Shown piece by piece: positions 11,919-25,200 of a stretch of 64,000 nt of DNA. Origin of the DNA: Beroe forskalii (Eukaryota > Ctenophora > Nuda > Beroida > Beroidae); contig WFMF01000073.1 in the NCBI GenBank assembly GCA_011033025.1, positions 402,579 to 466,578 on the forward strand, in the 5' to 3' direction. The position numbers and the translations under genes are program-made. A model generated the notes under the pieces. It had not been told where the DNA came from and did not search any database. It saw only the letters and a program-made list of their open reading frames with translations. The number at the start of each line of letters is the position of its first letter. The stretch's first letter is position 1.

Positions 11919-12601
11919 CCGGGTATGGAATCAAGAGAAGGCTAAAATTCAAGCATTTTCGTCTATTTCAGAGATGAAGCCACTCCTTCATTTCAACAAG
12001 CAGTTAACAGTTAGTCTGACCAGTACCCACTACCCAAAACATCCTTTAATTAAAGTATTGAGGCCTCGTAGGTCCGCGTAGGTGACTGACTAGAAAAATC
12101 ATGAGTGTGAAATCACATTGGTACGATATTGCTATTTGAAATGTGTTGTTGATAAGAGGTTTAAGGTTTTCATGCATATATATCTGGCTATCTGATTATC
12201 TGGTATATCAAGCATATCATATTTTACACCATTACAGAGATTGATATTCTTTACTAAATTTTTGAAATCATTATGTCATTCAATAACGGACATAAAATCT
12301 TTCTGGAGAAATGAGTCCAGATCTTAGAGTTCATGTGCAGGGCGTAAAATCTCACAGCCTCCATGAGCAACTTTATATCAGATGAAATATGAAATAGATA
12401 AATGCTTGCCTTTGTGTCCTGGAAAGCCAAATAAACCAACTAAAAGTAACGAGGTGCCTACTTTCTCGTAAACTTTAAACAGTATTTAAGTGATAGAATT
12501 TTATCAATAAAGATAAGACTGCGAACTCTTGAATAACTGAATTATGATAACTATAACTACTTAGAACCAGGCAGTCTATCTAGACCTATCTATAACTATA
12601 C
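11919..12601. other. AT-rich spacer, no further exon recognised
   Basis: The rest of the carboxypeptidase transthyretin-like domain might be expected in this direction on the minus strand, but no segment with its typical GDYWR-like turn was found by eye. Confidence 0.4.
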
Positions 12602-12678
12602 CTAGAACAGGCGATCCAGTGTGGTCCAGCACGCTGCCTTTGATGCCATTCTGAGCCTGCTCTGTCAGAGCAAATATA
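12602..12678 (-). CDS. likely exon of the carboxypeptidase transthyretin-like domain
   Basis: On the minus strand an acceptor (ACTTCTACAG) precedes 77 nt that read IFALTEQAQNGIKGSVLDHT followed by GSPVL, then the donor CTAG|GTATAG. This matches the start of the transthyretin-like domain that follows the catalytic domain in M14 N/E carboxypeptidases, where family members read roughly LIAYLEQVHRGVKGFVxD. It lies downstream, on the same strand, of the six catalytic exons at 26599-30048. The splice phases do not join directly: exon 6 ends with one base of a codon, this exon begins with the last base of a codon. At least one short exon (family sequence EELxxxWxxNxxA) is therefore missing between them. 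The gap of about 13.9 kb is nearly all transposon. Seen: motif and splice sites. Inferred: membership of the same gene. Confidence 0.55.
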
Positions 12679-12744
12679 CTGTAGAAGTTATCAGCCCACA
12701 CGTCAGTGAATGTCGAACGGGCGTCTAGAAAATACTGAGTGTTA

Positions 12745-15597
12745 CCCTTTGGCCACATGCCCTGAAAACCGCGCGGGATTCCCGAGCGGAATTCCGTATT
12801 TAAAATCCCGGAAAATGGGGTTAGTTGCTACATGCCCAGAATTACGAATTTCAGTGCGCGTGGATTCACGGATACTTGTATGGTATAATAGTTTAATGGT
12901 TTATTAATGAGACCATGTATCTACACAGTGTCCGTTGATGGATCAATACGACAGTACCTAGGTGTTGTGAAACTTATCCATCATTATGTAAACAGTAATT
13001 GTAGTGTTTGTATAACAATTCTGACCAAAAAATTACAGGGCCCGTAGTTCGTATTTTTTGAGTTGGGTGGCTGGGCGAGCGAAGCATTAAGCAAGCCCAA
13101 GAACAGGGGCAAAAGCCCCTGGCGGGGCTTAGGCCCCCGGAAAATCATTAATTTTTATCTAATGCCTCAAAGCGATCATCGGACTATACTTCAGCTGCAT
13201 TTATAATTGGCGCCGTGCTCGGCCAACCCATTGCCTAGTGCCTATCATGATCTCCCTTTGAGTAAGATGACAAATAAAACCAATCAGACGGTTGATCTAA
13301 CGTCACATTTAACCGTCTGATTGGTTTAATGGGTATTGAGTCATAATAGTCGAGTTTTCGAGTCAATTTATGTAACCTGACTCGAAGACTTAACTCGAGT
13401 TTTTGGACTAAAACACTTGACTTGCCAACCAGACGTGATAATCATGATCAGTGATAGTAGTCTTAGTCAGTTTAATCAACCAGGCCAGTGGCAGCCACAT
13501 GGCAGATCATAGATACTTCCCTATACACAAGGCTAAGCTATTAGGCCAAGAGTATGAACTCCTGGGTGGACAGGCCACCCGACTTCCGGGCATATCCAGG
13601 GCTGAGAGCAGTCCGCCAATCCACGACCCTACAGGACCGGCGAGCGACCAACGCCTACACCCGGTGATCACTCACCTTAATTTGACCAGGCCACTCGACT
13701 CGAATCGGCCATTGAACGAGAATAAGCCTACCGAATCGACTCTGCCGATCGATTGATCGGATCAATCCGGACAATGTGAGCGATACGTCAGATGTGTGTC
13801 AGTTGTACGTCAGACTGGTGTCAGTGATAAGTCAGAATGGAATTGGCAATATGTCAGGCTGGTGTCAGTGACACGACAGACTGGTATCAGTGACACGACA
13901 GACTGGTGTCAATGAAACTTCAAACTGGTGTCAGTGACTCAGTGATACTACAGACTAGAGTTAGTGATAAGTCAGACTGGTGTCATTGATACGTCAGACT
14001 GGTGTCACTGGATCACTGACACCAATCTGACATATCGCTGACATACGTGACACCAGTCTAACGTATCACTGACACCAGTCTAACGTACCACTGACGTCTG
14101 ACACCAGTCTGGCGTATCACTGACAAAAGTCTGAGGTATCACTGACACCAGTCTGTCGTGTCACCAGCCTGACGTATCATAGACACCATTCTGTATTATC
14201 ACTGACACCAGTGTGACGTATCACTGACACGAGTGTCCAGTCTGACGTATCACCAGTCTGAATTATCACTTACACCAGTCTGTAGTAGCACTGCTGAAAC
14301 TCTGACGTATCACTGACACCAGTCTGACGTACCACTGACGTCTGACACCAGTCTGGCGTATCACTGACAAAAGTCTGACGTATCACTGATAGTTGATACC
14401 AGCCTGATGTATCACTGACAGTGACACCAGTCTGACGTTTCATTGACACAATTTTCAATTTGATGTATCGCTGACACCAACCTGACGTACCAATGACAAT
14501 GGTACGTCAGGTTGGTGTCATTAATACCTGACGTACGACTGACAGTGGTACGTCAGGTTGGTGTCATTGGTACGTCAGGTTGGTGTCAGCGATACATCAA
14601 ACTAGTGTCAGTGATACGTCAGACTGGTGTCTATGATACGTCAGACTGGTGTCTATGATACGTCAGGCTGGTGTCAGTGATACGTCAGACTGGACACTGG
14701 TGTCAGTGATACGTCAGACCTGTGTCAGTCATACGCCAAACTGCTGTCAGTCATACGCAAGAATTTCATTGGTGATACGTCACACTGGTATCAGTGATAC
14801 GTCAGACCAGTGTCAGTGATACGTTAGACTGGCGTCACAACGCGTACTTGCGCACAAAGTACTGACACTGTCAGCTATACGTTAGACTGGTGTCAGTGGT
14901 AGGTCAAACTAGTGTCAGTGATACGTTAGACTGGTGTCAGCGATACGTTAGACTGGTGTCAGTGATACGTTAAACTGGTGTCAGTGATACGTCAGACTGG
15001 TGTCACTGTCACGTATGTCAGCGATACGTCAGATTGGTGTCAGTGATACGTCATGACCTGCCTATCGGCCCATAACTTGCCTATGGGCCCATAACGGCAT
15101 AACCTGCCTATGGGCTTTTATAAATTATGTATTAGGGGTCTATAATAGGTAGTTAATAAGTTAATAGCTAAATAGTAATGCTAACAGTAGCATCAGCACG
15201 TATGCGTCGAAATTGATCCTTGCATTCTCAAAATTTCTCACTTAAAATTCCTTCATTCAAAGTCACAGATTCTCAGTGTCCAAACGTGAACCATTGTCTC
15301 ATTGTATTGTGAGCAAGAGAAGCTAGTATGAAAGTGTATTCCAGTGTTTGTGTAGGCAACTAATTATAATGTAATGTGATAATGGGCTGTTCGTGTAATG
15401 GTATAATCAGCGGAAACCATTGAACTTCCTAGTAAATTCTGCGGAATTCCGTTCAGAATCTCGAATCTCGTGTTCCAAAACACGAGATTCGGAATTTGAC
15501 CGGTTTTTTGCTCGGGGAATCCCGAAAATCGCAGTTTGGCACCAAAATGAGGGATTCCCGAACTTCAAAATGCGGGAATCCCGGGCATGTGGCCTTA
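12745..15597. mobile_element. foldback-type element, family copy 1
   Basis: Starts CCCTTTGGCCACATGCCC and ends GGGCATGTGGCCTTA; the shared terminus is GGCCACATGCCC. TTA stands just before it and TTA ends the copy. The interior has no transposase. It holds a large array of a 22-bp unit (GTCAGTGATACGTCAGACTGGT), forward at about 13780-14005, inverted at 14010-14480 and forward again at 14490-15050, so the core can fold on itself. Subterminal GGAATTCCG and ATCTCGTGTT hairpins add to the structure. The open frames inside are repeat products. TTA duplications and GG-rich TIRs resemble PIF/Harbinger-type elements; the long tandem arms resemble foldback elements. The superfamily is inference. Confidence 0.75.
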
Positions 15598-16890
15598 CCC
15601 TTTGGCCACATGCCCTGAAAACCGCGCGGGATTCCCGAGCGGAATTCCGTATGTAAAATCCCAGAAAATGGGGCGAGTGGCTACATGCCCTGAATTACGA
15701 ATTTCAGAGCGCGTGGATTCACGGATACTTTTTATGGTATAATAGTTTAATGGCTTATTAATGGGACCATGACGTATCAACACAGTTTCCGTTGGATCAG
15801 TACACAATAAATAGGTGTTGTGAAACTTATCCATCATTATGTAAACAGTAGTTGTACCTAGTAGTCCAGTCGAAAATAAGATCGGTCAGGAACTAACTTG
15901 CAGCAATGACTTAGGGTGTTTTTTCGATTCAATATGGTCCCAGAGTCACCAAACCAAAATCCCTAAAATCCGGTCGGCACTTTTCGAGTTGTGGCCACGC
16001 CCTTTTTTGACCGTGGGAATTTTGGTGAAAAATCTGAACTTCAAGATTTTGAGCTTTATAGGCAAGATTATACACTAAATCCACTTATTTTTGCACGAGA
16101 AAACGATGCAACTGTTATTTTTGGCTATAACCATTGCAAAAGCCACTAATTGGCCACGCCCATTTTTATCGTGGGAATTTTGGACAAAAATCTAAATTTC
16201 AAAATTTTGAGCTATACACGCAAGATTATACACTAAACCCACTTATTTTTTGCACGAGAAAACGATGCAACTGTTATTTTTTTGGCTATAAGCATTGCTG
16301 GAGGCCAATAATTGGGAATTTTGGGCAAAAAAATCCAAATTCAAAAATTTTGAGCTATACAGGCAAGATTATACACTAAACCCACTTTATTTTTGCACGA
16401 GAAAAACGATGCAACTGTTATTTTTTGGCTATAAGCATTGCTGAAGCCAATAATTGGCCACGCCCAATTTTATCGTGGGAATTTTGGGCAAAAATCCAAA
16501 TTCAAAAATTTTGAGCTATACAGGCAAGGTTATACACTAAACCCACTTATTTTGTCACGAGAAAAGCGATGCAACTGTTTATTTGTAGCTATAATCACCA
16601 TGGAGGCCAAGCATGGACAACGCCAACTTTTTTTGCCCGTGAGAATTTAATCGAAATTACTTATTGTGACAATTATTTTGTGCTTTATGTGTGCTTGTTA
16701 ATAAATACTTTTCATTCGATGCATACATATTACAATGAAAATATAAGTATTAAATAGACCCTTATGTATTAAATAGACCCTTGTAATATGGATTTTGATG
16801 GCAATCGATTCATTCTTTTACTGTAGTACTGTACTTGCTCCTGTGAATTACTCTCTTCCCAACACACTCTATAGTACATTACCTTCCTAA

Positions 16891-17425
16891 CGAGCTAATA
16901 CACTTTTGTGACTTTCTAATACGCTCATATATCTTCCTAACACACTCCTGTGTCTTCCTTTACACACCTGTGTCTTCCTAGCACACTCCTGTGTCTTCCT
17001 AGCACACTCCTGTGTCTTCCTAACACACACCTGTGTCTTCCTAGCACTCCTGTGTCTTCCTAGCACACTCCTGTATCTTCCTAGCACACTCCTGTATCTT
17101 CTTAGCACACTCCTGTGTCTTCCTAGCACACTCCTGTGTCTTCCTAGCACACCTCGGACTGTGTCTTCCTAGGACACTCCTGTGTCTTCCTAGCACACTC
17201 CTGAGTCCTGTGTCTTCCTAGCACACTTCTGTGTCTTCCTAGCACACTTCTGCGTCTTCCTAGCACACTCATGTGTCTTCCTAACACACTCCTGTGTCTT
17301 CCTAGCACACTCCTGTGTCTTCCTAGTACACTCCTGTGTCTTCCTAACACACTCTGTCTCTTCCTAGCACACTCCTATGTCTTCCTAACACACTCCTGTG
17401 TCTTCCTAGCTCACTCCTGTGTATT
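16891..17425. repeat. 21-bp minisatellite, about 25 copies
   Basis: Unit CCTAGCACACTCCTGTGTCTT, lying in the core of the nested foldback element. Degenerate copies (cttcctaacaca and the like) continue thinly up to about 18970, which suggests an old, once larger array. Confidence 0.9.
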
Positions 17426-17479
17426 CATTCCTAAGGCACTCCCGTAACTTTGTATCACACTTCTATGACTTTAAATGTA

Positions 17480-17655
17480 CTTTAGCGAAAGACCAAGAAT
17501 TAACACATCTCTATTACATACGAATGTAATGAGTATGTAATAGGATATAAATATTGAGTAGCTTGCTACGAAATATTTATATCTAATTTATCATCCGACT
17601 GGCGTAGCCAGGAGTATGATAAATTTAGATGTGTTATGAATGGCTTTCGCTAAAG
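17480..17655. mobile_element. 176-bp MITE with TA duplication
   Basis: Ends CTTTAGCGAAAG and CTTTCGCTAAAG, each flanked by TA. Inner inverted segments AACACATCT / AGATGTGTT and ATCTAATTTATCAT / ATGATAAATTTAGAT leave a small GC stem (CTGGC-GTA-GCCAG) in the middle. This fits a mariner-like non-autonomous element. Confidence 0.7.
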
Positions 17656-20600
17656 TAATATAATAGTCGAACGTGTTTCGCATATTTGTAACACGTAGGT
17701 TATATGTAGCTGTGGTTTGGGGATGTCTGTGAATAATATTCATCTTGGGGCTATCAATTACATGAGGATCCAAAGAAGACGCATGATAAATCGGCATGTA
17801 AATTAGCAAAGATGGATTTTATATAATGCTGATGTAGAGAAGATATAACATTGATGCGGTGTTGGATTTATCAAATAGAGCTCATGTAATAGATGGGTTT
17901 TTCATTTAGCATGTCTATAAAGTGTATGTGAGAGACGCTAGATATCAAGGGATGTAATTCGCAGAGGAGCTATGTTAAATATACGTGAGACTATTATAGT
18001 AATATAATAGTCTTCTCAACATGTTCCCTATTTCTTCTCAAAATAAGGCTGCGTCTTCCAAATCATTGATAAAACATCCTAACACATTCTTGTGACTCCC
18101 AAACTTTAAAAAAATCTTAATAAATGTATTTTGTGACTCTCTTACACACTCGTGCATCTTCCTAACATACGTAGTACGCACGTGCCTTTTCACACCCAAG
18201 TGATGCTTAAACGCTTTCTGTATCTTCCAAGCACACTAGTGTGGCTTTCTACTTTTCTATAACAATCCTGTGTCTTCCGATACACTGTTTCGACTTCCCA
18301 CGACACCCATACTTCTTCCCAATCCATTTTTTGTCTTTCCAAAAGGTACTTATTACACTGTGTGGTCTTCCTAAGCACCAAGACATTCATTCCTGTGATT
18401 TCTAAAATCAATTCTGTGTCTTCCAACTCACTTGGTGAACTCAGTGTCGATCCTTGCTGTACGGCATGTTAAACAAGGAATCGAAGCTGAGGGACTCCGT
18501 ACAGGACATTACTGTTACGGCATTTGTGATTATACAGAAAAGATTTAGATTGTATTACTTGCCAGCACACCTAATTCAATACTACTGTATTGTCCATCAC
18601 ATTCTTATGCTCCCTAACTAACTTTTGTGACTTTCTGCATCCTCTGAAACGCTCTTATAACTTCCAAACACAATTATAAGATGTATTCGTGCGACCTAAC
18701 TACAAATTCTGATACTTCTTAATATGTTCTTGCATGGTATTTTCTTAAGGTGCTGCATCCTCTTACTTCCTTCCATGCCCTCCTAGCACACATAATTGTG
18801 AAGTGCCACGTCTTAGCACACTTCTGCGTCTTCTGGTACACTTCTTATTATACCATCAGAGCCTTAATCTTCCCAGTACTCAATATCTTTCCAACATACT
18901 CGTGCGTATATCTCGCACATTCTTGCTTACCAACTCACTCTGAATGTGTCTTTCCAACACACGCCTGTGTGAATTTGTATTTTTGCCCAAAATTCCCATC
19001 ATAAAATTGGGCGTTGCCAATTATTATTTATTGGCCTCAGCAATGGTTATAGCCAAAAAAATAACAGTTGCATCGTTTTTCTCGTGCAAAAATAAGTGGG
19101 TTTAGTGTATAATCTTGCCTGTATAGCTCAAAATTTTTGAATTTGGATTTTTGCCCAAAATTCCCACGATAAAATTGGGCGTGGCCAATTATTGGCCTCA
19201 GCAATGCTTATAGCCAAAAAATAACAGTTGTATCGTTTTTCTCGTGCAAAAATAAGTGGGTTTAGTGTATAAACTTGCGTGTATAGCTCAAAATTTTGAA
19301 ATTTAGATTTTTGTCCAAAATTCCCACGATAAAAATGGGCGTGGCCAATTAGTGGCCTTTGCAATGGTTATAGCCAAAAAATAACAGTTGCATCGTTTTT
19401 CTAGTGCAAAAATAAGTGGATTTAGTGTATAATCTTGCCTATAAAGCTCAAAATCTTGAAGTTCAGATTTTTCACCAAAAATTCCCACGGTCAAAAAAGG
19501 GCGTGGCCATAACTCGAAAAGTGCCGACCGGATTTTAGGGGATTTTGGTTTGGTGACTCCTGGGACCATATTGAATCGAAAAAACACCCTAAGTCATTGC
19601 TGCAAGTTAGTTCCCTAACTCTTCAAAATTTGTCTGTTTTCGACCGGACTATAGTGTTTGTATAACAATAACAGGGCCAGTCGTTCAATTTTCTAATTTT
19701 TTGAGTTGGGTGGCTGGGCGAGCGGAGCATTGAGCAAGTTTACGAATGAGGCAAAGCCCCTGGTGAGGGATTTGGATTCCAGAAACTTATTAGAAAATTA
19801 ATTAGAAAATCAATTATTCTTATCCAATGCTCGAAGCTATTATCGGACTATACTTCAGCTGCATTTATGATTGGCGCCGTGTTCGGTCAATCCAATGACT
19901 ACCACGTGATCTCCTATTGAGTAAGATGACAAATGAACCAATCAGGCGGATGAATATCTCGTGAATATTGATAAGAACGTCACATATAACAGTCTGATTG
20001 GTTTAATGGGTATTGTGCCAATAGTCGAGTTTTCGAGTCAATTCATGTTACATGACTCAAAGACTTGGCTTGAATTTTGGACTTAACCACTTGACTCGCC
20101 ACCCAAAACGTGATAATCATGGTCATTGATAGTGGTCTTAGTGGAGTGGCCATTTGTGATTTGGTCAAGGTCGGTTCTTAAACTCCAATCAACCAGGCCA
20201 GTTGCAGCCATTCAGATCATAGATACTTCCCTTTACACAAGGCTACCCTATTGGGCAAAGAGTGTGGTATTCTGGTTGGACTGGCCGCCCGATTGCCGGG
20301 GATATCCGGGCTAAGAGCAGTCCGCCGATCCAGGGCCCTACTGGAGCGACGAGCGTCAGTGCTTAACACCAGGTGATCACTTACTTTTAAATTAATTTGA
20401 ACTGGCCACTCGACTCGAGTCGACCATTCAACGAGAATTAGCCTACCTAATCAACTCTTCCGATCAAATCAATCCGGAATGTGTCAGCGATACGTCAGAT
20501 GTGTCAGTACTTTAGAATGGTGTCAGTGGTACGTGAAAATGGAACTAGCGATACGTCAGGCTGGTGTTAGTGAAACGTCAGGCTGGTGTAAGTGAAACGT

Positions 20601-21149
20601 CAGATAGGTGTAACTGGTAAGTCAGACTGGCGTCAATGAAATTTCAGACAGGTGTCAGTGATACTAGTTGTCAGTGATTAGTCAGACTGTTATCTGTGAT
20701 ACGGCTTTACGCCAGATCGGTGTCAGTGAATCACTGTCACCAATCTTACGTAATGGTACATGATACATCATTTTCAAACTGGTGTCAGTTATAAATGATA
20801 ATACAGACTGGTGTTAGTGGTACGTTAGACTGGTGACAGTAATAAGTCAGAATGGTGTCAGTGATACTGCAGACTGGTGTCAGTGATAAGTCAGACTGGT
20901 GTCAGTGATACATCAGACTGGTGTCAGTAGTAGGTCAGACTAATGTGATTGATATGTTAGACTGGTGTCACGTATGTCAGTGATACGTCAGACATGTGTC
21001 AGTGACACGTTAGACTGGTGTTAGCGAGAGGTCGCACTGCTGCTAAGTACGCTAGCGATACGTAAGATTGGTGTCACGGGTCACCGTGTCAGTGCGATAC
21101 GTCATGACCTATTGACCTGCCTATAGTTTTTGTAAATTATGTGGGGGTT

Positions 21150-21746
21150 TATAGTGTACTGGGGGGGCGACCCCCATAAACCCCCGGTGGATATCGAAAA
21201 TGCCAAATGGGGGTTTAATTTTTGGGGGTTTATGGGAGTTTATGGGGGCTAAATTTAGTTAAATTTTGCTTTTTTATGACTGATTTTGTTCAAGATTTTT
21301 GGCATTTTATGGAATGGTACCATTTTTTGTAACGATTTTTGTTGACGATTTTTGGCCTTTTTTGAAATGGTACCATTTTTTGTTGAGGAATTTCGACCCT
21401 TTTCTGAAATGGTACCATTTTTCAGTGATTTTCAAGCCTTTTTTTTAAATGGTACCATTTTCTGTTTCACATTTTCGGACCTTTCCTGAAATGGTACCAT
21501 TTTTGCCAATTATTTGAAATGGTACCATTTTTTGTTGGCGATTTTCAAGGCTCTTCTGAAATGGTACCATTTTTTGTTGGCGATTTTTGGCCGTGTTTTG
21601 AAATGGTACCAATTTTCATTGAAGATTTTCGACCCTTTTCTGGAAAATTAAACTCCCATAAACCCCCAAGTGGATACCGAAAAGGCAAATGGGGTTGAAT
21701 TTTGGGGTTTATGGGGATTGAGGGTCTGCCCCCCTATACTATACTA
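21150..21746. mobile_element. MITE with an array of AAATGGTACCATTT palindromes
   Basis: The left end (TATAGTGTACTGGGGGGGCG then ACCCCCATAAACCCCC) and right end (GGGGTTTATGGGGATTGAGG ... CCCCCCTATACTATA) are inverted. Between them a ~50-bp unit carrying the 14-bp palindrome AAATGGTACCATTT (centre GGTACC) repeats eight or nine times. It is absent from the matching place in copy 1, so it inserted into copy 2. Confidence 0.65.
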
Positions 21747-22248
21747 TTAGTATAGGCATCTAAATTTAAGTTGATGACTAGATAATAACTTAATAATACT
21801 AAAAGTAACATCAATACTTATGCATCGAAATTGATCCTTGCATACTGATTTCTCACACAAGAAATTCCTCCATTCAAAGTCACAGATTCTCAGTGCCCAA
21901 ACGCGAACCATTTTCAGCAAGAGAAGCTAGCATGAAAGTGTATTCCAGTGTTTGTGTAGGCAGCTAATTATAATGTAATGTGATAATAGGTTGGCCGTGT
22001 AATGGCTTAATCAGCAGAAATCATTGAACTTCCTAGTAAATTTCGCGGAATTCCGCTCAGAATCTCGAATCTCGTGTTCCAAAACACGAGATTCGGAATT
22101 CGGAATTTGACCGGTTTTTTGCTCGGGAATCCCGAAAAATCGCATTTTGGCACCAAAATGAGGGATTCCCGAACTTCAAAATGCGGGAATCCCGGGCATG
22201 TGGCCTTAGGGTTAGTGTTATTCACACTGCACTCACTTATCAAATATA

Positions 22249-25200
22249 CTGGGCCCCCAGGGGCGTTCACCGGCAAAGTGTGCCCCGGCCATTTTATGAT
22301 TGGATCGTGCAGATGAGACCTAGAACTAAAAAATTAGCTGGGGTTATTTTTAGTCAGATCATATTTTGGGCGTGGCCGGCCACGCCCTTTTTCAAAAAAA
22401 TCTGTCTTGGCCCAGGAAGGTCGTAGAGACTTCGTTTTGGGCTTAAAAAGAACCGCAATGGCCATGTTTATATTAGACTTGTTAATAAACATATGCTCTA
22501 AAATGCTCAGGAACCGAGTTATAGGCCAAAAACTGATTTGAGGAGACGCGAGGGTTTAAATTTCACGATTTTTCATAACTCCGGCCAAGACAGTCGTAGC
22601 AACTTCGTTTTGGGCTCAAAAGAAGCGCAATGGCCATGTTTATATACGACTTGTGAATAAACATATGCCTTAAAATGCTCACAAAACAAGTTATGAGCGA
22701 AAAACTGATTTTTGACAATTTGTGCTGCACTATATTTGAACATATATGTATCAATCATTCAAATTTTCACGTAAAATCACAAATCAGCCCATTTCAGGGG
22801 TTCTTCCATCATCTGTTGTGCCGCAAATGGGATCATCAGACATTATACGACCTCTTCCAAGCTTCAATTCATCCCCATATGTTGGCCAAGGCCCATTTTC
22901 AGCGAAGCGCACAGGCATAATTTGGTCACATATCAGCTTAGATTGACCTTATCTCAGCTTTTCTGCTTTAACCAGTTTATCTGAATATCTGAATGGCAAT
23001 TGGCAGTTTATATAGATTCTAAAGAGCACTGTCAACACACCCATAGGAAAACAGCTCGTAGCAGTTGCAACAATTTACATTCATACTTTCATACCAGAGA
23101 TACCCTTGATTGGCTTGATTCCATGTCGAAATCATTTTTTTCCGTCCAGGGCTTGTTGGAATCACTTCTTTATTTAGAAACCACAGTATGGTAGTTACTG
23201 TGAGGCAGCTGGTTGTTTGGCAGTTTTCTTTACTGCTGAACAATGTAGTTGGATTCAGCTTCATTTCTGTTCAAGGATAGTCCACTAAGTCGTATGTTCC
23301 AAAGATTGCCATTTTGGCTTGCTCTCGTATGCGCAATAGTATCGTAGAGGATACTAATGCCCATCCTGAAGATTGGTTCTTGGGTGCCAGTAGGTACTCC
23401 AAAAATGACAACATTTGAAATACTGGCATCATGGCTCCAATGACAATGGAAATGGACTGTTCAAATAATGATGCTACTTGGCTATTTCTCTTGATCAAAT
23501 GAATTTCAATGTTTTATGTTATGCATTGAGCCAAATTGGTAACCAATATGACTAAGATATAGACTATAAAGATACTAAATTTCTATGCAATCAGATCACT
23601 TAAATTGAAAGTCTTATTATTGACATGCATGTACTGAAAATGAACAGGCATTGATATTTCCCATTGATTTGTGGTTTTTCCTAAATTCCTCAATGGGAAA
23701 TCAAAGCTTCTATCTGGACTTTGAAGGCTGGTTATTATTGAACATTGAACAGCTGAAATAGCAATTTTCAACATGTTATTAGATTGATCATCATCCAAAT
23801 CATATAATCATGCTGCACGGAAACTTCCATCAATCAAGTACGTAGTGGCTCCCACCTTGTAGTTCTACGACCTTCTTCATTTTCGTTCCTTACATAATTT
23901 CAGTCTAACAGGCTTGTGACTCAAGCTCTCAGTAAGGGACCGAATAGAGCATAAATATAAAGCTACCTCGATTCTCGAATATAACTGCTTAACTGGTGTT
24001 CACCCCAAGTTGAAATTTCATTATTATGTTGTTTCCCTTCTGTCTTCTGGCAGTATTTGACATACCAGCATAACGAGTATATTTAATCAATGCTAGTGGG
24101 TTCCAAAATCTGCGGTCCATTTGGAGATTCCATGTTAAACTGAAGCCAGATGGGCGAGAATAATGGGGACCTTCGTTGGACAGAGATGAAGTTGAATCAA
24201 ACTGCATTGTGCAGCAGTTAAGGAAGCAGCAAAACAACATTACTTCCTAACAACCAGCTGTCTAACAACCGGACTGTCATTGTTAAGACAACAAGTCAGT
24301 AGTGAGGTCATCAATCCACTGAACTGAAATGCTTTTCACTGGATTAGCTCAGGCATCCATGCGAATTGTGACAGTTGTAAGTCGGTATCCTATGGCCCAT
24401 GTACCACTGTACTGGCTGTGATCAAGCTGTAATGTGCAGCAGTGAAGGAAGCCAGTCATGCCTAACAAGCTGACTGCATCCTATGACCTGTCAGAATCTT
24501 CCCCCATTTGCCAAGCAGTAGTCTAAATAGCAACCATTCAACCAATTATTTATAGCAATATTTGCGTTTTTCACATTTTTACTCATTGGAACATTCTGTA
24601 TAGCCAATTTGAACCCAATGGGTAGCATAATTGGGTAGCATAATTGTATTGATGAAGTGAAGATTATCATGGTGTTGGCATGGGGTAGAGCATTAAAAAC
24701 ATTTTAAAATCTATATTAACTACCATTCAGATATTCAGATAAACTGGTTGAAGCAGCAAAGCTGAGATAAGGTCAATCTAAGCTGATATGCGACCAATTT
24801 ATGTCTGTGCGCTTCGCTGAAAATGGGCCTTGGCCAACATATGGGGATGAATTGAAGCTTGGAAGAGGTCGTGAAATGTCTGATGATCCCATTTGCGGCA
24901 CAACAGATGATGGAAGAACCCCTGAAATGGGCTGATTTGTGATTTTACGTGAAAATTTGAATGATTAATACATATATGTTCAAATATAGTGCAGCACAAA
25001 TTGTCAAAAATCAGTTTTTCGCTCATAACTTGTTTTGTGAGCATTTTAAGGCATATGTTTATTCACAAGTCGTATATAAACATGGTCATTGCGCTTCTTT
25101 TGAGCCCAAAACGAAGTTGCTACGACTGTCTTGGCCGGAGTTATGAAAAATCGTGAAATTTAAACCCTCGTGTCTCCTCAAATCAGTTTTTGGCCTATAA

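Larger units (their letters stand above)
15857..19651. mobile_element. nested 3.8-kb foldback element with compound arms
   Basis: Ends GTCCAGTCGAAAA (left) and TTTTCGACCGGAC (right), flanked by TA. Each arm contains a ~145-bp module (TTGGCCACGCCC ... GTGGGAATTTTGG ... TTGAGCTATACAGGCAAGAT ... AACGATGCAACTGTTATTTT) repeated in tandem: about four times on the left (16000-16620) and about three times inverted on the right (18975-19480). The core holds a 21-bp minisatellite and a 176-bp MITE. No transposase is seen. Arms built of tandem modules in opposite orientation are the hallmark of foldback elements. Confidence 0.72.
15598..22211. mobile_element. foldback-type element, family copy 2, with two nested elements
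   Basis: Begins directly after copy 1 with the same CCCTTTGGCCACATGCCC and ends GGGCATGTGGCCTTAGGG at 22211, followed by TTA. It aligns with copy 1 in order: left end, the GGGTGGCTGGGCGAGCG block (19700), the 22-bp arrays (20480-21100), right end (21980-22211). It is interrupted by a 3.8-kb element (15857-19651) and a MITE (21150-21746). The head-to-tail pair has TTA before, between and after, as if two copies inserted side by side or one copy duplicated in tandem. Confidence 0.72.

Noticed and set aside
10470-11952. Long frames on both strands (for example FTPLPVL and VNRTGR repeats)
   Set aside because: Produced by minisatellite periods lacking stops; several frames are open at once.
13451-13756. 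101-codon frame repeated at 47567-47872
   Set aside because: The two are copies of the same transposon and the frame has no recognisable domain; conservation reflects recent element identity.
22675-25146. Pairs of identical small proteins on opposite strands (MLTKQVMSEK type)
   Set aside because: They are the two inverted arms of one transposon read in mirror image.
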